Shown here: in pieces, positions 1 through 9,900 of the stretch
Layout of the letters: every line of letters begins with the position of its first letter
How positions within the stretch are numbered: the first letter of the stretch is position 1
NCBI GenBank assembly: GCA_948517135.1
Contig: CAORJJ010000025.1
Coordinates: 11,562-23,499, forward strand
Length of the DNA stretch: 11,938 nucleotides
DNA from: an uncultured Clostridia bacterium
Lineage (GTDB): Bacteria > Bacillota > Clostridia > TANB77 > CAG-508
Direction of reading: 5' to 3'
Notes under the pieces: generated by a model
What the model was told of the DNA's origin: nothing
What the model saw: only the letters and a program-made list of their open reading frames with translations
Databases searched by the model: none
Program-made: the position numbers and the translations under genes

Positions 1-1
1 A

Positions 2-3000
2 AACATTTCTTATAAAGAAATTATTAATGGATTAAATGTAGAAGATATCGAAAATATTTATATAGATAAAGAAGGAAATGCTATTCCAAATAATGATTTA
101 TTCTATAAACAAATATCTATTGCAAAAGAGAATTTTTCAAATATTTTAGGTGAAGAAGGAACAATTAGAATATTAGATCAAAATGGAAATGAAATATTTA
201 CTATTAATAATGAAACAGAAGTAAATGAGAATGGATTTATAGTAGTAACTTTCCAAGACAGATACTCAAGATTAAACTATGAAATTTCTAAACCAGTTGA
301 TGAAGGAAACTTAATAATTAATAATGTAAAACAAATGAGAAATGCTACAATAGAGAAAGCTACTTTAGCAAATGTTGATAGTATTAGTACAAAAGTTGCA
401 ATTAGAGCGGATTATAGCTATGTAGAAAATAGAGTTGAAATTGGAACAGCAGAGTCAAAAGTAAAATTAAATGATACAACATCAAAAGTAAACTTAATTT
501 TAGATAGAGATAGTTTATCAACTTTAGCAACAAACTCAGATGTTGAAATGAGAATTGAATTAAACAATGCAGTAGATACATCAGACATGTTTGGTCATTC
601 AACATTTGATCTTACATTACCAGAATCAATTGAAAATGTAGAAGTTACAAATGCAAGCATTTTGTATGGAGAAGGTTTAGACATAATATCAGCAGTATTT
701 GATCCTAATACAAGAACTATAAAAATAGAAATAGATGGAAAACAAGAAGGAATCAATTCAGGTATTTTAACTAATGGTACAAATATTGTAATTAATGCAA
801 ATTTAAAAGTTAACTTATTTACACCAGCAAAATCTGAAAACTTTATATTAAAATATACTAATAATGAAGCAACAAGTTATGCAGATGAAGGAAGTGTACA
901 AAATACAGTATCATATTCTGCACCAACAGGTTTAGTTGCAGTAAATAGTATGTCAAACTATAACAATTTAGGTACAACTGTTACATCTGTACGACAAGGT
1001 GAAAAAGAAGATGTAATTGATATTTATGCAGAAGCAAAACAAGCAACAATGGAAATTGTTGTAATGAATAACAATAACAATACAATATCAAATTTAGCAG
1101 TATTAGGTAGAATTCCTTTTAAAGGTGTTAAAGATATTGCAACAGGAGATGATTTAGGTACAACATTAGATACAAAATTGCTTTCAGGAATTACTCCAGA
1201 TGAACACAATAAAACAGAAGTAAAAGTATATTATTCAGAAAATGGAGAGGCAACAAAAGATTTAAATGATACAAATAACGGATGGACTCAAGAACCTCAA
1301 AGTTTAGAAAATATCAAATCATATTTAATAGTTCCAGTAGATGAAAATTATGAAATGGAATCAACAGATGTTTTAAGATTTACATATACATATGAAATTC
1401 CAGCAAACTTAACTCATAATGAAGATATTTATGGAACATTCTTAGCTTACTATACAAACAATAGTGAAGTTGCTACAACAGATGAAGAAGCAGTACCAGA
1501 TAAAGTTGGTTTAACAACTGGTGCTGGTCCAGAACTTTCAATAGAAACTTCAGTAAGTAGAGATAAAATGAAAGAAAAAGAAGAAGTTCAAGTAGATGTA
1601 GTAGCTATAAATACAGGAAGTTCTCCAGCAGAAGAAGTTGTAGTAGAATTGCCTGTACCACAAAATGCAAGCTATGTATCACATGATACAGAAAATGAAA
1701 ATGCAACAATTAATTTTGAAGAAAACAAAGTAAAACTTACAATACCAAAATTAGAAAGAGAAGAAAAGGTTGAATTTACAGTTACTTTAAAAGCTGAAAA
1801 AAGTGAAGATTCAAATTCTAATATAGAGGTTATTGCAACAGTATCAGCTAAAGACTTAGATGCAGTTGTGAAATCAGAAACTAAAACAATAGAAGTTGCA
1901 CAAGCTGAACTTGAAATAACAGAAAAAGATAGATCAGATATAGATGGTGAAAAGCTTTATACAGAAGGACATAAATTAAAATTAAATATTAATGTTAAAA
2001 ATTTAACAAGAAATACTTTAAATAATATTATAGTTGAAAAAACTATGCCAGAAGAATTTACTTTTACAAAAGGATATGTAATTGGATATGAATCTGATGG
2101 TATAACAGAATATGAAGAAATTCCAGCTACATATGATGAATCAACAAGAGTTGTAACTTTAAAAATTGATAATTTAGAAATGTTAAGCTCAAGACAAATA
2201 ATTATAGAAGGAACAGCAAATGCATTACCAGGAGATACAACAAAAAGAGTTGTAGGAACAACAGTAAGTGCTAGAGCAGATGGAACAGATACATATGAAT
2301 CAAATGAATTACTTTTAACTCTTGCAAAACCAGTATTAGTTTTCTCTCAAACAACTGATAGACCAGATACATATTTAAAAGAGGGAGACACAATAACTTA
2401 TATATTTACTGTAAGAAATGAAGGTGAAGCTACTGCAAAATCAGTAGTATTAACAGATCAAATACCAGATGGACTAAGAGTTCAAAGAATAACTTATGTA
2501 GCAAATGGTATACCAGTAGATAGAAAAGTTTCATCTAATGAAAGTGCAATTGTTAGAACAGATATTGAACCAAATAATGAATTAGTTGTTAATGTAAAAG
2601 CTCTTGCATCAAGTTTAAAAGGTACAGAAGAAAAAACTGTTACAAATTATGCAACAATATCAGGAGAAACAGTTGCAGATTCTCAATCAAATGAAATTAC
2701 ACATATAATTGAAGCAAACCCAGAATATAGAAATGTAGCAGTATCAGATCAAGAAATACCAGATGTTACTATAAATCAAGCAACACAAGCAAATATAGAT
2801 AAAACATATAAAATTAATGGTACAGCATGGCTTGATACTAATGAAAATGGTACAAGAGATGATGGAGAAGAACTATTATCTGGAATTTCTGCAAAATTAG
2901 TTAATAGTGAAACTGGTATTATTCAAAAATCTGTAACAACAGATAGTGCTGGTAACTATAGCTTTGCTGGAATAAACAATGGATCATATTTAATAATTTT

Positions 3001-3820
3001 TGATTATGATACAGTTAAATATACAGTTACAGCATATAACAAAGATGGAGTTGCAGCAAATGTTAACTCAGATGTTGTAACAACAAAAATAGACCAAGAT
3101 GGTAAAACAAGAAATGCAGCTATTACAGATGTTATAACAATATCAAATGGTAGTATATCAAATATTGATATTGGTTTAGTATTAGCAGATACATTTGATT
3201 TAAAATTAGATAAAACAATAACAAAAGTTTCTGTTCAAAATGTAAAAGGAATGGAAACAGATGAATATGAAGGAGCAAAACTTGCAAAAACTGAAATTGC
3301 AGCAAAATATTTAAGTGGTTCAACAGTATTTGTAGAATACACAATGAAAGTTTCAAATGTTGGAGATGTTGCAGGTTATGCTAAGAAAATTGTAGACTAT
3401 ATGCCAGAAGGAATGAGCTTTAATTCATCACTTAAAGACAACCAAGGTTGGTATACAGGAACAGATGGAAACCTTTATTATACAGGATTAGAAAACACAG
3501 AATTAAAATCAAACGAGTCAAAAACAATCAAATTAGTATTAACAAAACAAATGACTGATGAAAATACAGGTCTTGTAAATAACGTAGCTGAAATTTATGA
3601 AGACTACAATATTTATGGTATCTCAGATTGTAACTCAACACCAGCTAATAAAGCACAAGGTGAAAATGATTTAGGATCAGCCGATATATCTATATTAATA
3701 AAGACTGGAGAGACATTTATCTATGTTTCAGTAATTATAACAACAATACTATTAGGAAGCATAGTAATATTTATAGCATATAACAAAATTGTGCTAGTAA
3801 AAAGAAAAGGAGGTGTTTAA
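2..3820 (+). CDS. Large DUF11/SdrD-B-like repeat surface protein, 5' end outside window (partial)
   Basis: The frame is open from base 2 to the TAA at 3818-3820 (1,272 residues visible). The ATG at 335 has no Shine-Dalgarno sequence in front and the frame upstream is coding-like, so it is an internal Met; start and signal peptide lie before the window. Residues 1-310 are unassigned beta-rich sequence. About 509-633, 637-777 and 779-907 resemble DUF11-type repeats (for example LKEGDTITYIFTVRNEGEA, then TDQIPDGL). About 937-1063 is an SdrD-B-like module with the acidic loop DTNENGTRDDGE. About 1064-1213 is another DUF11-like domain. The end carries LIKTG, a hydrophobic segment and a KRK tail, as in wall-sorted or membrane-anchored proteins. 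The likely role is an extracellular stalk or adhesin; the ligand is unknown. It is the first visible gene of an operon with the giant protein downstream. Architecture is well supported, function is not. Confidence 0.9.
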   Translation, partial: NISYKEIINGLNVEDIENIYIDKEGNAIPNNDLFYKQISIAKENFSNILGEEGTIRILDQNGNEIFTINNETEVNENGFIVVTFQDRYSRLNYEISKPVDEGNLIINNVKQMRNATIEKATLANVDSISTKVAIRADYSYVENRVEIGTAESKVKLNDTTSKVNLILDRDSLSTLATNSDVEMRIELNNAVDTSDMFGHSTFDLTLPESIENVEVTNASILYGEGLDIISAVFDPNTRTIKIEIDGKQEGINSGILTNGTNIVINANLKVNLFTPAKSENFILKYTNNEATSYADEGSVQNTVSYSAPTGLVAVNSMSNYNNLGTTVTSVRQGEKEDVIDIYAEAKQATMEIVVMNNNNNTISNLAVLGRIPFKGVKDIATGDDLGTTLDTKLLSGITPDEHNKTEVKVYYSENGEATKDLNDTNNGWTQEPQSLENIKSYLIVPVDENYEMESTDVLRFTYTYEIPANLTHNEDIYGTFLAYYTNNSEVATTDEEAVPDKVGLTTGAGPELSIETSVSRDKMKEKEEVQVDVVAINTGSSPAEEVVVELPVPQNASYVSHDTENENATINFEENKVKLTIPKLEREEKVEFTVTLKAEKSEDSNSNIEVIATVSAKDLDAVVKSETKTIEVAQAELEITEKDRSDIDGEKLYTEGHKLKLNINVKNLTRNTLNNIIVEKTMPEEFTFTKGYVIGYESDGITEYEEIPATYDESTRVVTLKIDNLEMLSSRQIIIEGTANALPGDTTKRVVGTTVSARADGTDTYESNELLLTLAKPVLVFSQTTDRPDTYLKEGDTITYIFTVRNEGEATAKSVVLTDQIPDGLRVQRITYVANGIPVDRKVSSNESAIVRTDIEPNNELVVNVKALASSLKGTEEKTVTNYATISGETVADSQSNEITHIIEANPEYRNVAVSDQEIPDVTINQATQANIDKTYKINGTAWLDTNENGTRDDGEELLSGISAKLVNSETGIIQKSVTTDSAGNYSFAGINNGSYLIIFDYDTVKYTVTAYNKDGVAANVNSDVVTTKIDQDGKTRNAAITDVITISNGSISNIDIGLVLADTFDLKLDKTITKVSVQNVKGMETDEYEGAKLAKTEIAAKYLSGSTVFVEYTMKVSNVGDVAGYAKKIVDYMPEGMSFNSSLKDNQGWYTGTDGNLYYTGLENTELKSNESKTIKLVLTKQMTDENTGLVNNVAEIYEDYNIYGISDCNSTPANKAQGENDLGSADISILIKTGETFIYVSVIITTILLGSIVIFIAYNKIVLVKRKGGV
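2810..3187 (+). other. SdrD-B-like module of gene 1
   Basis: About 125 residues: INGTAWLDTNENGTRDDGEE, TTDSAGNYSFAGINNGSYLI, NVNSDV and closing strand NIDIGLVLAD. This is the compact form of the fold that occurs with long insertions twice in gene 2. The Asp/Asn-rich loop is of the calcium-binding type. Confidence 0.8.
3695..3817 (+). other. C-terminal anchor of gene 1 with LIKTG motif
   Basis: LIKTG (3695-3709), Glu-Thr, a hydrophobic run of about 25 residues from FIYVSVIITTILLG, then KRKGGV. The three-part layout is that of an LPXTG sorting signal, but the Pro is replaced by Ile. It may be an unusual sortase substrate or only a membrane anchor. Confidence 0.7.
3807..3815 (+). promoter_or_regulatory. 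Strong ribosome binding site of gene 2, inside gene 1
   Basis: AAGGAGGTG is a near-perfect anti-16S match and ends within the last codons (KGGV) of the upstream gene. GGAGG at 3809-3813 is eight bases from ATG 3822. This fixes the start at 3822 and rules out GTG 3813, which overlaps the site itself. The upstream TAA (3818-3820) and the ATG are one base apart, so translational coupling is likely. Confidence 0.9.
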
Positions 3821-3821
3821 T

Positions 3822-3911
3822 ATGAAAAATAATTTTAAAGAAAAAATCTCAATACTATTTGTAATTATACTAATGATATTAAGCACTTTACTTGCTTGCA
3901 ATGTACTAGCA
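3822..3911 (+). other. Sec signal peptide of gene 2
   Basis: Residues 1-30 have a basic start (KNNFKEK), an uninterrupted hydrophobic core (about 9-25) and V-L-A before Glu-Glu, a good signal peptidase I site after A30. An LLAC sequence at 23-26 weakly resembles a lipobox, but Leu just two places before the Cys is uncommon there and the protein already has a C-terminal anchor, so secretion by signal peptidase I is preferred. Confidence 0.85.
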
Positions 3912-6900
3912 GAAGAAATGGAAAAAGAAATATTTGGTAAAATGATTGTAAGATCAGAACATACACGTAATTATCCAAATGGAAGTTATATACCATATGG
4001 AGACTTAGATAGTTATTATGATGTATTCTGTTGCCAAAAAGGAACAGCATTACCAAGTGATAATCAAACAGAGGTAGCTGTTTGGATTGGAAAAGAGAAA
4101 ACAGATCCTCAAGGTGTAAGTTATCCACATTTAACTGTGAATGATAAGGGTATGAAAATATTAGAAAAAACAACAACTGATGGTTCGCCGTTTGCAAATT
4201 CTACTTATACAAATAAAACAATAGGTAAATATCAAATAGAAAGTACAAATAGAGCAACACCAGAAGAAGCATATATTTTATCAGAAATGATAAAAGTAGA
4301 TGGAATGGGAGAATATAACCCTTGCCAAATAGCATGGTGGAATACAAATGCAGGTGGTGAAGGTGAGGCAGTTGAACAAAATGCACTTTCAATGGAAGCT
4401 AAAGCTTTTGAAGACTATATTAAACAAGTTTGTGGTATAACAAAAACAGGACAATTAGTAGAAAGTGATTGCAAATATACTACTGCTAAATTTACTGATA
4501 AAGAAACTGGCGAAAAAATGGAAATCGAAAATGCATTTGATTTCGAATATGATCCAAAGTGGAGAAAAGATGATATATATTCAAAACCAACAGTAATGGA
4601 AGACAGAGATGATAATACATATACAATAGGACCATTTGCATTAAGTTATGCTGGAACAACAGAAACTTTTGGTGATAGAGAACAAGTTCAATTTGCTGGT
4701 ATTACAGGAATGGAAATATATACTGATGCATCTGATGAGCCATTAGTACTAGGAAAAGATTGGGAAATAATTTGTGCAGAAACAGTTAGATGTGATGATG
4801 TAGATTATGAATTTCCAAAATCTGATGAACCATTTTATATAAAATTAAATTATATAGAAGGTGCAACACAAATTGAAAACATTAAAACACACTTTAGATA
4901 TATGAATGCATCAGGTATGTATCAAAAATTACAAGGTAAATATTTTAAAGCAACTTGGTCAAGAATGTCTAAGGAAAGTGATGATGAAGATGATGATTCT
5001 ACAACATATTGGCTACAATTAACTAACTTAGAATCATATGATTCACAAAAATTAGCTTTAGGCTTAAATGGATCTAGATGGTATGAATATATGGATATAG
5101 ATAGATCTATAAAAATTAAATCTAAGAGTATTGAAATTGTAAAAGATATAGAAGATAGTGATGGAGACAAGATAAAAACAAGAGATTTCTTTGACTTTAA
5201 AGTAAATATTTCAGGAGCAATAAACTCTGGAAGTGATAAAGTAAGAGTTAGAGGAAATAGTACAGTTACAACTCAAACATATTATTGGTTAGATACTGAT
5301 CCAGCTCCAACATATGATATACAAGAAATTCCACGAGAAGGGTATGAACTTGCAAGTATAGAGAACAATACAGGAACATTAGATTCTAAAGATCCAATAA
5401 TTGTTAGAGTTAAAAATAGAATTGATGAAAACAAGGGAAGAATTGAAATTGTTAAGAAAATACAAAATACAGAATATGACACATCAAAATATTCTCTTGT
5501 AGGACAAAAATTTAAATTTAAAGTAACTGTAAGTGGAACATTTAAGTATAAAGGAGAAGTGTATGAGGAAAAGTCACTTACATTTGAACCAGAAATAGAA
5601 GCTGTTGGTGAAAACGATGTAGGAAAACCTTGGACTTCAGATGAGTTTGTTTGGTATGGTGAAGATGCTCCAAATTTTGTAGTAGAAGAAGTTAATATAC
5701 CAGAAGGAGCAGAATTCGTTAATATAACACCATCTAGTGGAACATTGCAAAAAGATGGAACAGTAAAAGTTATAGCTTTAAATAAACAAAAAATAGTAGG
5801 TGCTTCATTAGATGTTATTAAAATATTAGAAAATTCAGAATATTTAACAGAAGATGAACTAAAGACCAAAGAATTTAAATTTACAGTTCATGTTGATGGA
5901 TATGAAGATGTTGAAATTGTAACTGATCAATTAAGTAGAGAATTTATAAATGGAGAATATAAGTGGATTTATAAAGGAAATAATGCTCCATATTATACAT
6001 GGGCATATGGAAATGAACCAAACTATACTATAACAGAACATGATAATCCAGCAGGAACAGAATTTGTTACAGCATATGCAGAAGGAGCAACACTTAATGG
6101 TCAAACATTATCTGGAACTTTAAAAGCAGATGAGTCAAAAGACTTTATTGTACAAAATACATTTATTAATAAAGTTGCATTAAAGAAAGGCAATTTAGAA
6201 TTAACTAAAAAAATAGAAGATCCAAATGATCCTAAAGTATTACAAAATAGAGATTACTTATTTGTAGTTACATTAAGTGGTAAATTTAAAATTGAAGGTG
6301 AAGCAGATGAAGTATTACAAAAAGAAAGAACAGTTCAATTTACAAATGATTCACATGTAGAAATTGCAAATAATGAATATGATCCAAATTCTTTTGTAGT
6401 AATTCATATAGGTGAAAGTGATATGGCATCATGGGCATCAAAATCTATTGAATGGTATGGAGAAAATGCTCCAACATATAAAGTAGAAGAAAACTTAGCT
6501 GGAAGTTATGGTGAACATATTGATCATAGTACAATAGTTCCACCATCAGGAAATTTAATTAATAATCAAACTGTAAAAGTTATTGCTACAAACTATGCTA
6601 AGGCAACAGAAAATGGTCAATTAAGAATTATAAAAACATTGGAAAATGCAGAAAAATATGATCCAGAATATATAGCATCAATAAAATTCAATTTTAGAAT
6701 TATAGTTGATGGATATGATCCATATGAAGTATCAGTTGAAGGTGATCGTTTAGATAACAAATATGTTTGGGTATATGAATCAGGTATATATTCATGGGAG
6801 AAAGATCAACCTGCTCCAAACTATACAATAGAAGAAATTAATTTACCAGAAGGAACTGAATTTGTATCAGCAAAGGGACCAGAAGGTTCAACAGTTTCAG

Positions 6901-9900
6901 GTACAAAAATTTCAGGACAATTAATAGGATTTGAAAATGAAGCAGAATTAAAAGCAACAGATAACTCTTTTATAAATAAATTAAAAGAATCAACAGGAAG
7001 TATTACAATTAAAAAAGATATTACACATGAAACTTTAAATGGGGTAGACTTCAAATTTAATTTAACATTGAAGGGTACATTCATTTATAATGGTGAAGAA
7101 ATTGTAAATGGAACAAAAACATATGAAAATATTTCTGTATCTGGTGGTAGCATATGGAATTCAGGAGAAATTAAATGGTATGGAGATAATGCTCCAGAGT
7201 ATTCTATTACAGAGGTTGAATCAGATAAAGCAGAAATAGAAAATGTAATAAATGCTTCAGGAAAAGTAAGTAAGAATGGTGCGACAGCAACTGTTGCAAC
7301 ATTTACAAATAAGCCAATTGAAAAAGTTGGAAGATTCAAAATTCATAAAACAATAAAAGATCAACCAGCAAATGAAAATGATAAATTTACATTTAGAATA
7401 ACAGTAGATGGTTATGAACCATATGAAGTTTCAATAGGAGCAGATGAAACATATATTTCACAAGAATATAAATGGTTTGCTACTGAAGATGCTCCAAAAT
7501 ACAAAGTAGAAGAAGTAAATTTACCAAAAGGTGCAAAACTAGTAGAAATACAAAATGCTGAAGGAGTAATTTCTGATTCAGAACCTTATGTTACAGTTGA
7601 AGCTATAAACAGATATGATGAACATAGAGGTAGATTTATACTAAGAAAAGAAATAGTGGAAGATAAAATAAATCCTGCAACACCACAAACATTTGAATTT
7701 GACATTACAGTAACAGGACAATTTACATTCCCAGGTCAAGAAAGTACAACATCAGAGATTTGGACAGAACATACATCTATTACAGGTGAAGGAACATATG
7801 AATCACCAGAATTTATCTGGTATGGAGATGAAGCACCAGTAGTAAATGTAACAGAAAAAGATATCAGTCAAGATGGAGAAGGCTGGATATTAGAAGGAAT
7901 TTCAAATAACAATGCAGCACTTTCAGAAAATGATACAATTGAAATTGTAGTTACAAATAGATATGAACCATTTGTTATAATAGATTTAACATTCAAAATG
8001 GCAGGAACAGTATGGAACGATAGACCTTTAACTGACGATAAAAACATGGAAGGATCAACACCTAATGGTAAGTTAGATCAAGGTGAAGTTGGTATAGATG
8101 GAGTTGAAGTTTACATCTATAATACAGAAACAGGAGAACTTGCTACAATTTATTCAGATAGAAGTAAAAATGAAATTCAACAACCAATTATAACTTCTGG
8201 TGGTGGTAAATGGGAAGCACCAAGAGTTCCAGTTCCAAAATCAGGAAGTTATGATGTAAGATTTATGTATGATGGTCAAACATATGAACCAACTAAACCA
8301 TTAGTAACTGGTAGTGCAGAAGACTTTAGAGGTGGAAGCAATAGTGGTACTAGTGGTAGAGCAAAATACTTAAATGATTCAATGGCAGTTGATGTAAACA
8401 GAGATGAAGTAAATGCAAGATTAACTGAAATAAAAGGAAAAACACCAATTGATGGTTCTGGAAATACAGTTGGAACAGCAGTAGGAACAAATGGAGAGGC
8501 AACAATTCTATATGAAAAATCATCAGGTGAAAATGAAAATAGAACAACATCTAAAGTAATAACAATAAACAGAAAAGATAGTAGAGTAATTGATCTTTAT
8601 AAAGCTGAGGCTAGAACTTCAGCAGTTGGATTAACATATCCATTTGATAAGAAAATGCATTTAGAAGACTTTGATATAACACCAACAGAATTAGGTGTTG
8701 CATATAGATATGTATATTCAGCAACATATCCATACACATTACACATTAACTTAGGTTTAGTTACTAGAGAACTTGCTGATATGGATGCAGTAAAAGATTT
8801 AGTGGAAGCTAAAGTTACTGTAAATGAAAGATTATTAACATACAAGTTTAATAAATTAGCAGATGTAGGAAAAGATGTTTTAAGTAGAGAATCTTATATA
8901 AATGGAACAGACGGAAATAATAATATTAAATATCAATTAGGATTTTACAAAACAGATTACTATTATAGAGCTGAAATGTATAAAACAAGCGAAGCTTATG
9001 ATTATATGGAAACCTTCTATAAATCAATAGGTCAAACATTAGATGCAAGTAATTTAGAAGTTTATTTAAAATATAAGATTAGTGTTTATAATGAATCACC
9101 AACTTATAGTGCTACAATAAACGAAATTGCAGATTACTTTGATAGTTCATTTGGAACACCAATAACTACTGAAGTTAAAAAATATGTTCAAACAATTGAT
9201 GGTAAAGAAACAGATTCAAGTGATTTAGAAACAGTTGCAAGAAGTTCATACATTGATAGCACAGGTGCAGAAGTTACATGGAATGTAACTGAAAAAGGAA
9301 TCAAAGGTTCTGATGGAATCACATACAACAAGATGACAACAGATGCATTAAAAGGTATGAAACTTGCTAGTGGTGAAAAAGCAGATATATTTGTATACTT
9401 TAAAGTACAACCTACATCAGTTGATGGAATTAATAACACAATTGAACTTGCAAATAAATCAAATATTGTAGAAATAACAAATTACTCTACATTTAATCAA
9501 GATGGAAGTATTGCAGGTAAAATCGATATAGATTCTGCACCAGGAAATATAAATGTAGAACAATATAATGAAAAAGCATACTATGAAGATGATACAGACC
9601 CAGCACCAATATTAGAATTAAACCTTGATACCGAAAATGCAGTAAGATCTATAAGAGGATATGCTTGGGAAGATAAATCTGAAGAAAATGAAGATAATAC
9701 AGCAAAAGGAAATGGTATTTATGATGAAGGTAAAGAAGCTTTAATTGGTGGATTAACAACACAACTTGTTGAAAAAATAAAATTACCTTCAGAAGGAAGT
9801 TATACAGAGTATGACTTTGTATGGCCAACAAATCAAAATTTAGCTTGCCTAGGTGGTAGAACATTTGAAGAATTAACAGGATTTGATAGTACTACTGAAA

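Larger units (their letters stand above)
5121..7976 (+). repeat. Array of eight CnaB-like isopeptide domains (gene 2)
   Basis: Residues about 434-1385. Each unit starts with a hydrophobic strand bearing Lys, continues with F-x-F-x-[VI]-x-[VL]-x-G, then Trp, an [AE]-P dipeptide, Y-x-[VI]-x-E, and ends with a strand carrying Asn. Lys/Glu/Asn sets are 441/502/532, 545/623/654, 667/739/779, 796/890/924, 938/1005/1048, 1065/1131/1163, 1176/1231/1263 and 1276/1345/1379. In CnaB domains Lys and Asn form the isopeptide bond and Glu catalyses it. Two subtypes alternate: A units (2, 4, 6, 8) have [SKT]-G-x-F and WYG[ED]xAP; B units (3, 5, 7) have VDGY. Units diverge at DNA level, so the array is old rather than a recent slippage product. 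Confidence 0.85.

Noticed and set aside
335..337. ATG 335 as the start of gene 1
   Set aside because: No Shine-Dalgarno sequence precedes it and the same frame is open and coding-like back to base 2, so it is an internal Met of a gene cut by the window edge.
917..931. SAPTG within gene 1 as a sorting motif
   Set aside because: It is internal, does not fit x-P-x-T-G and no hydrophobic segment follows.
3813..3815. GTG 3813 as the start of gene 2
   Set aside because: It overlaps the ribosome binding site; ATG 3822 has the proper eight-base spacing.
3888..3899. LLAC as a lipobox for lipid anchoring
   Set aside because: Leu at the place before Ala is uncommon for a lipobox, a good VLA signal peptidase I site follows four residues later, and the protein has its own C-terminal anchor.
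5282..5869. Minus-strand open frames of 60-195 codons, this being the longest
   Set aside because: They lie opposite strongly supported coding sequence, are rich in Leu/Ser/Phe as expected for antisense of A/T-rich genes, and show no ribosome sites or recognisable domains.
5121..7976. Recent DNA-level tandem repeats
   Set aside because: The units repeat at protein level but differ in length and codons; I see no long identical DNA stretches that would indicate recent slippage or phase variation.
8211..8240. WEAPRVPVPK as a pilin motif (WxxxVxVYPK)
   Set aside because: It aligns with YEFTGVPVG in copy 2 of the SdrD-like module, so it is a common strand of that fold; the Val and Tyr positions of the pilin motif do not fit.
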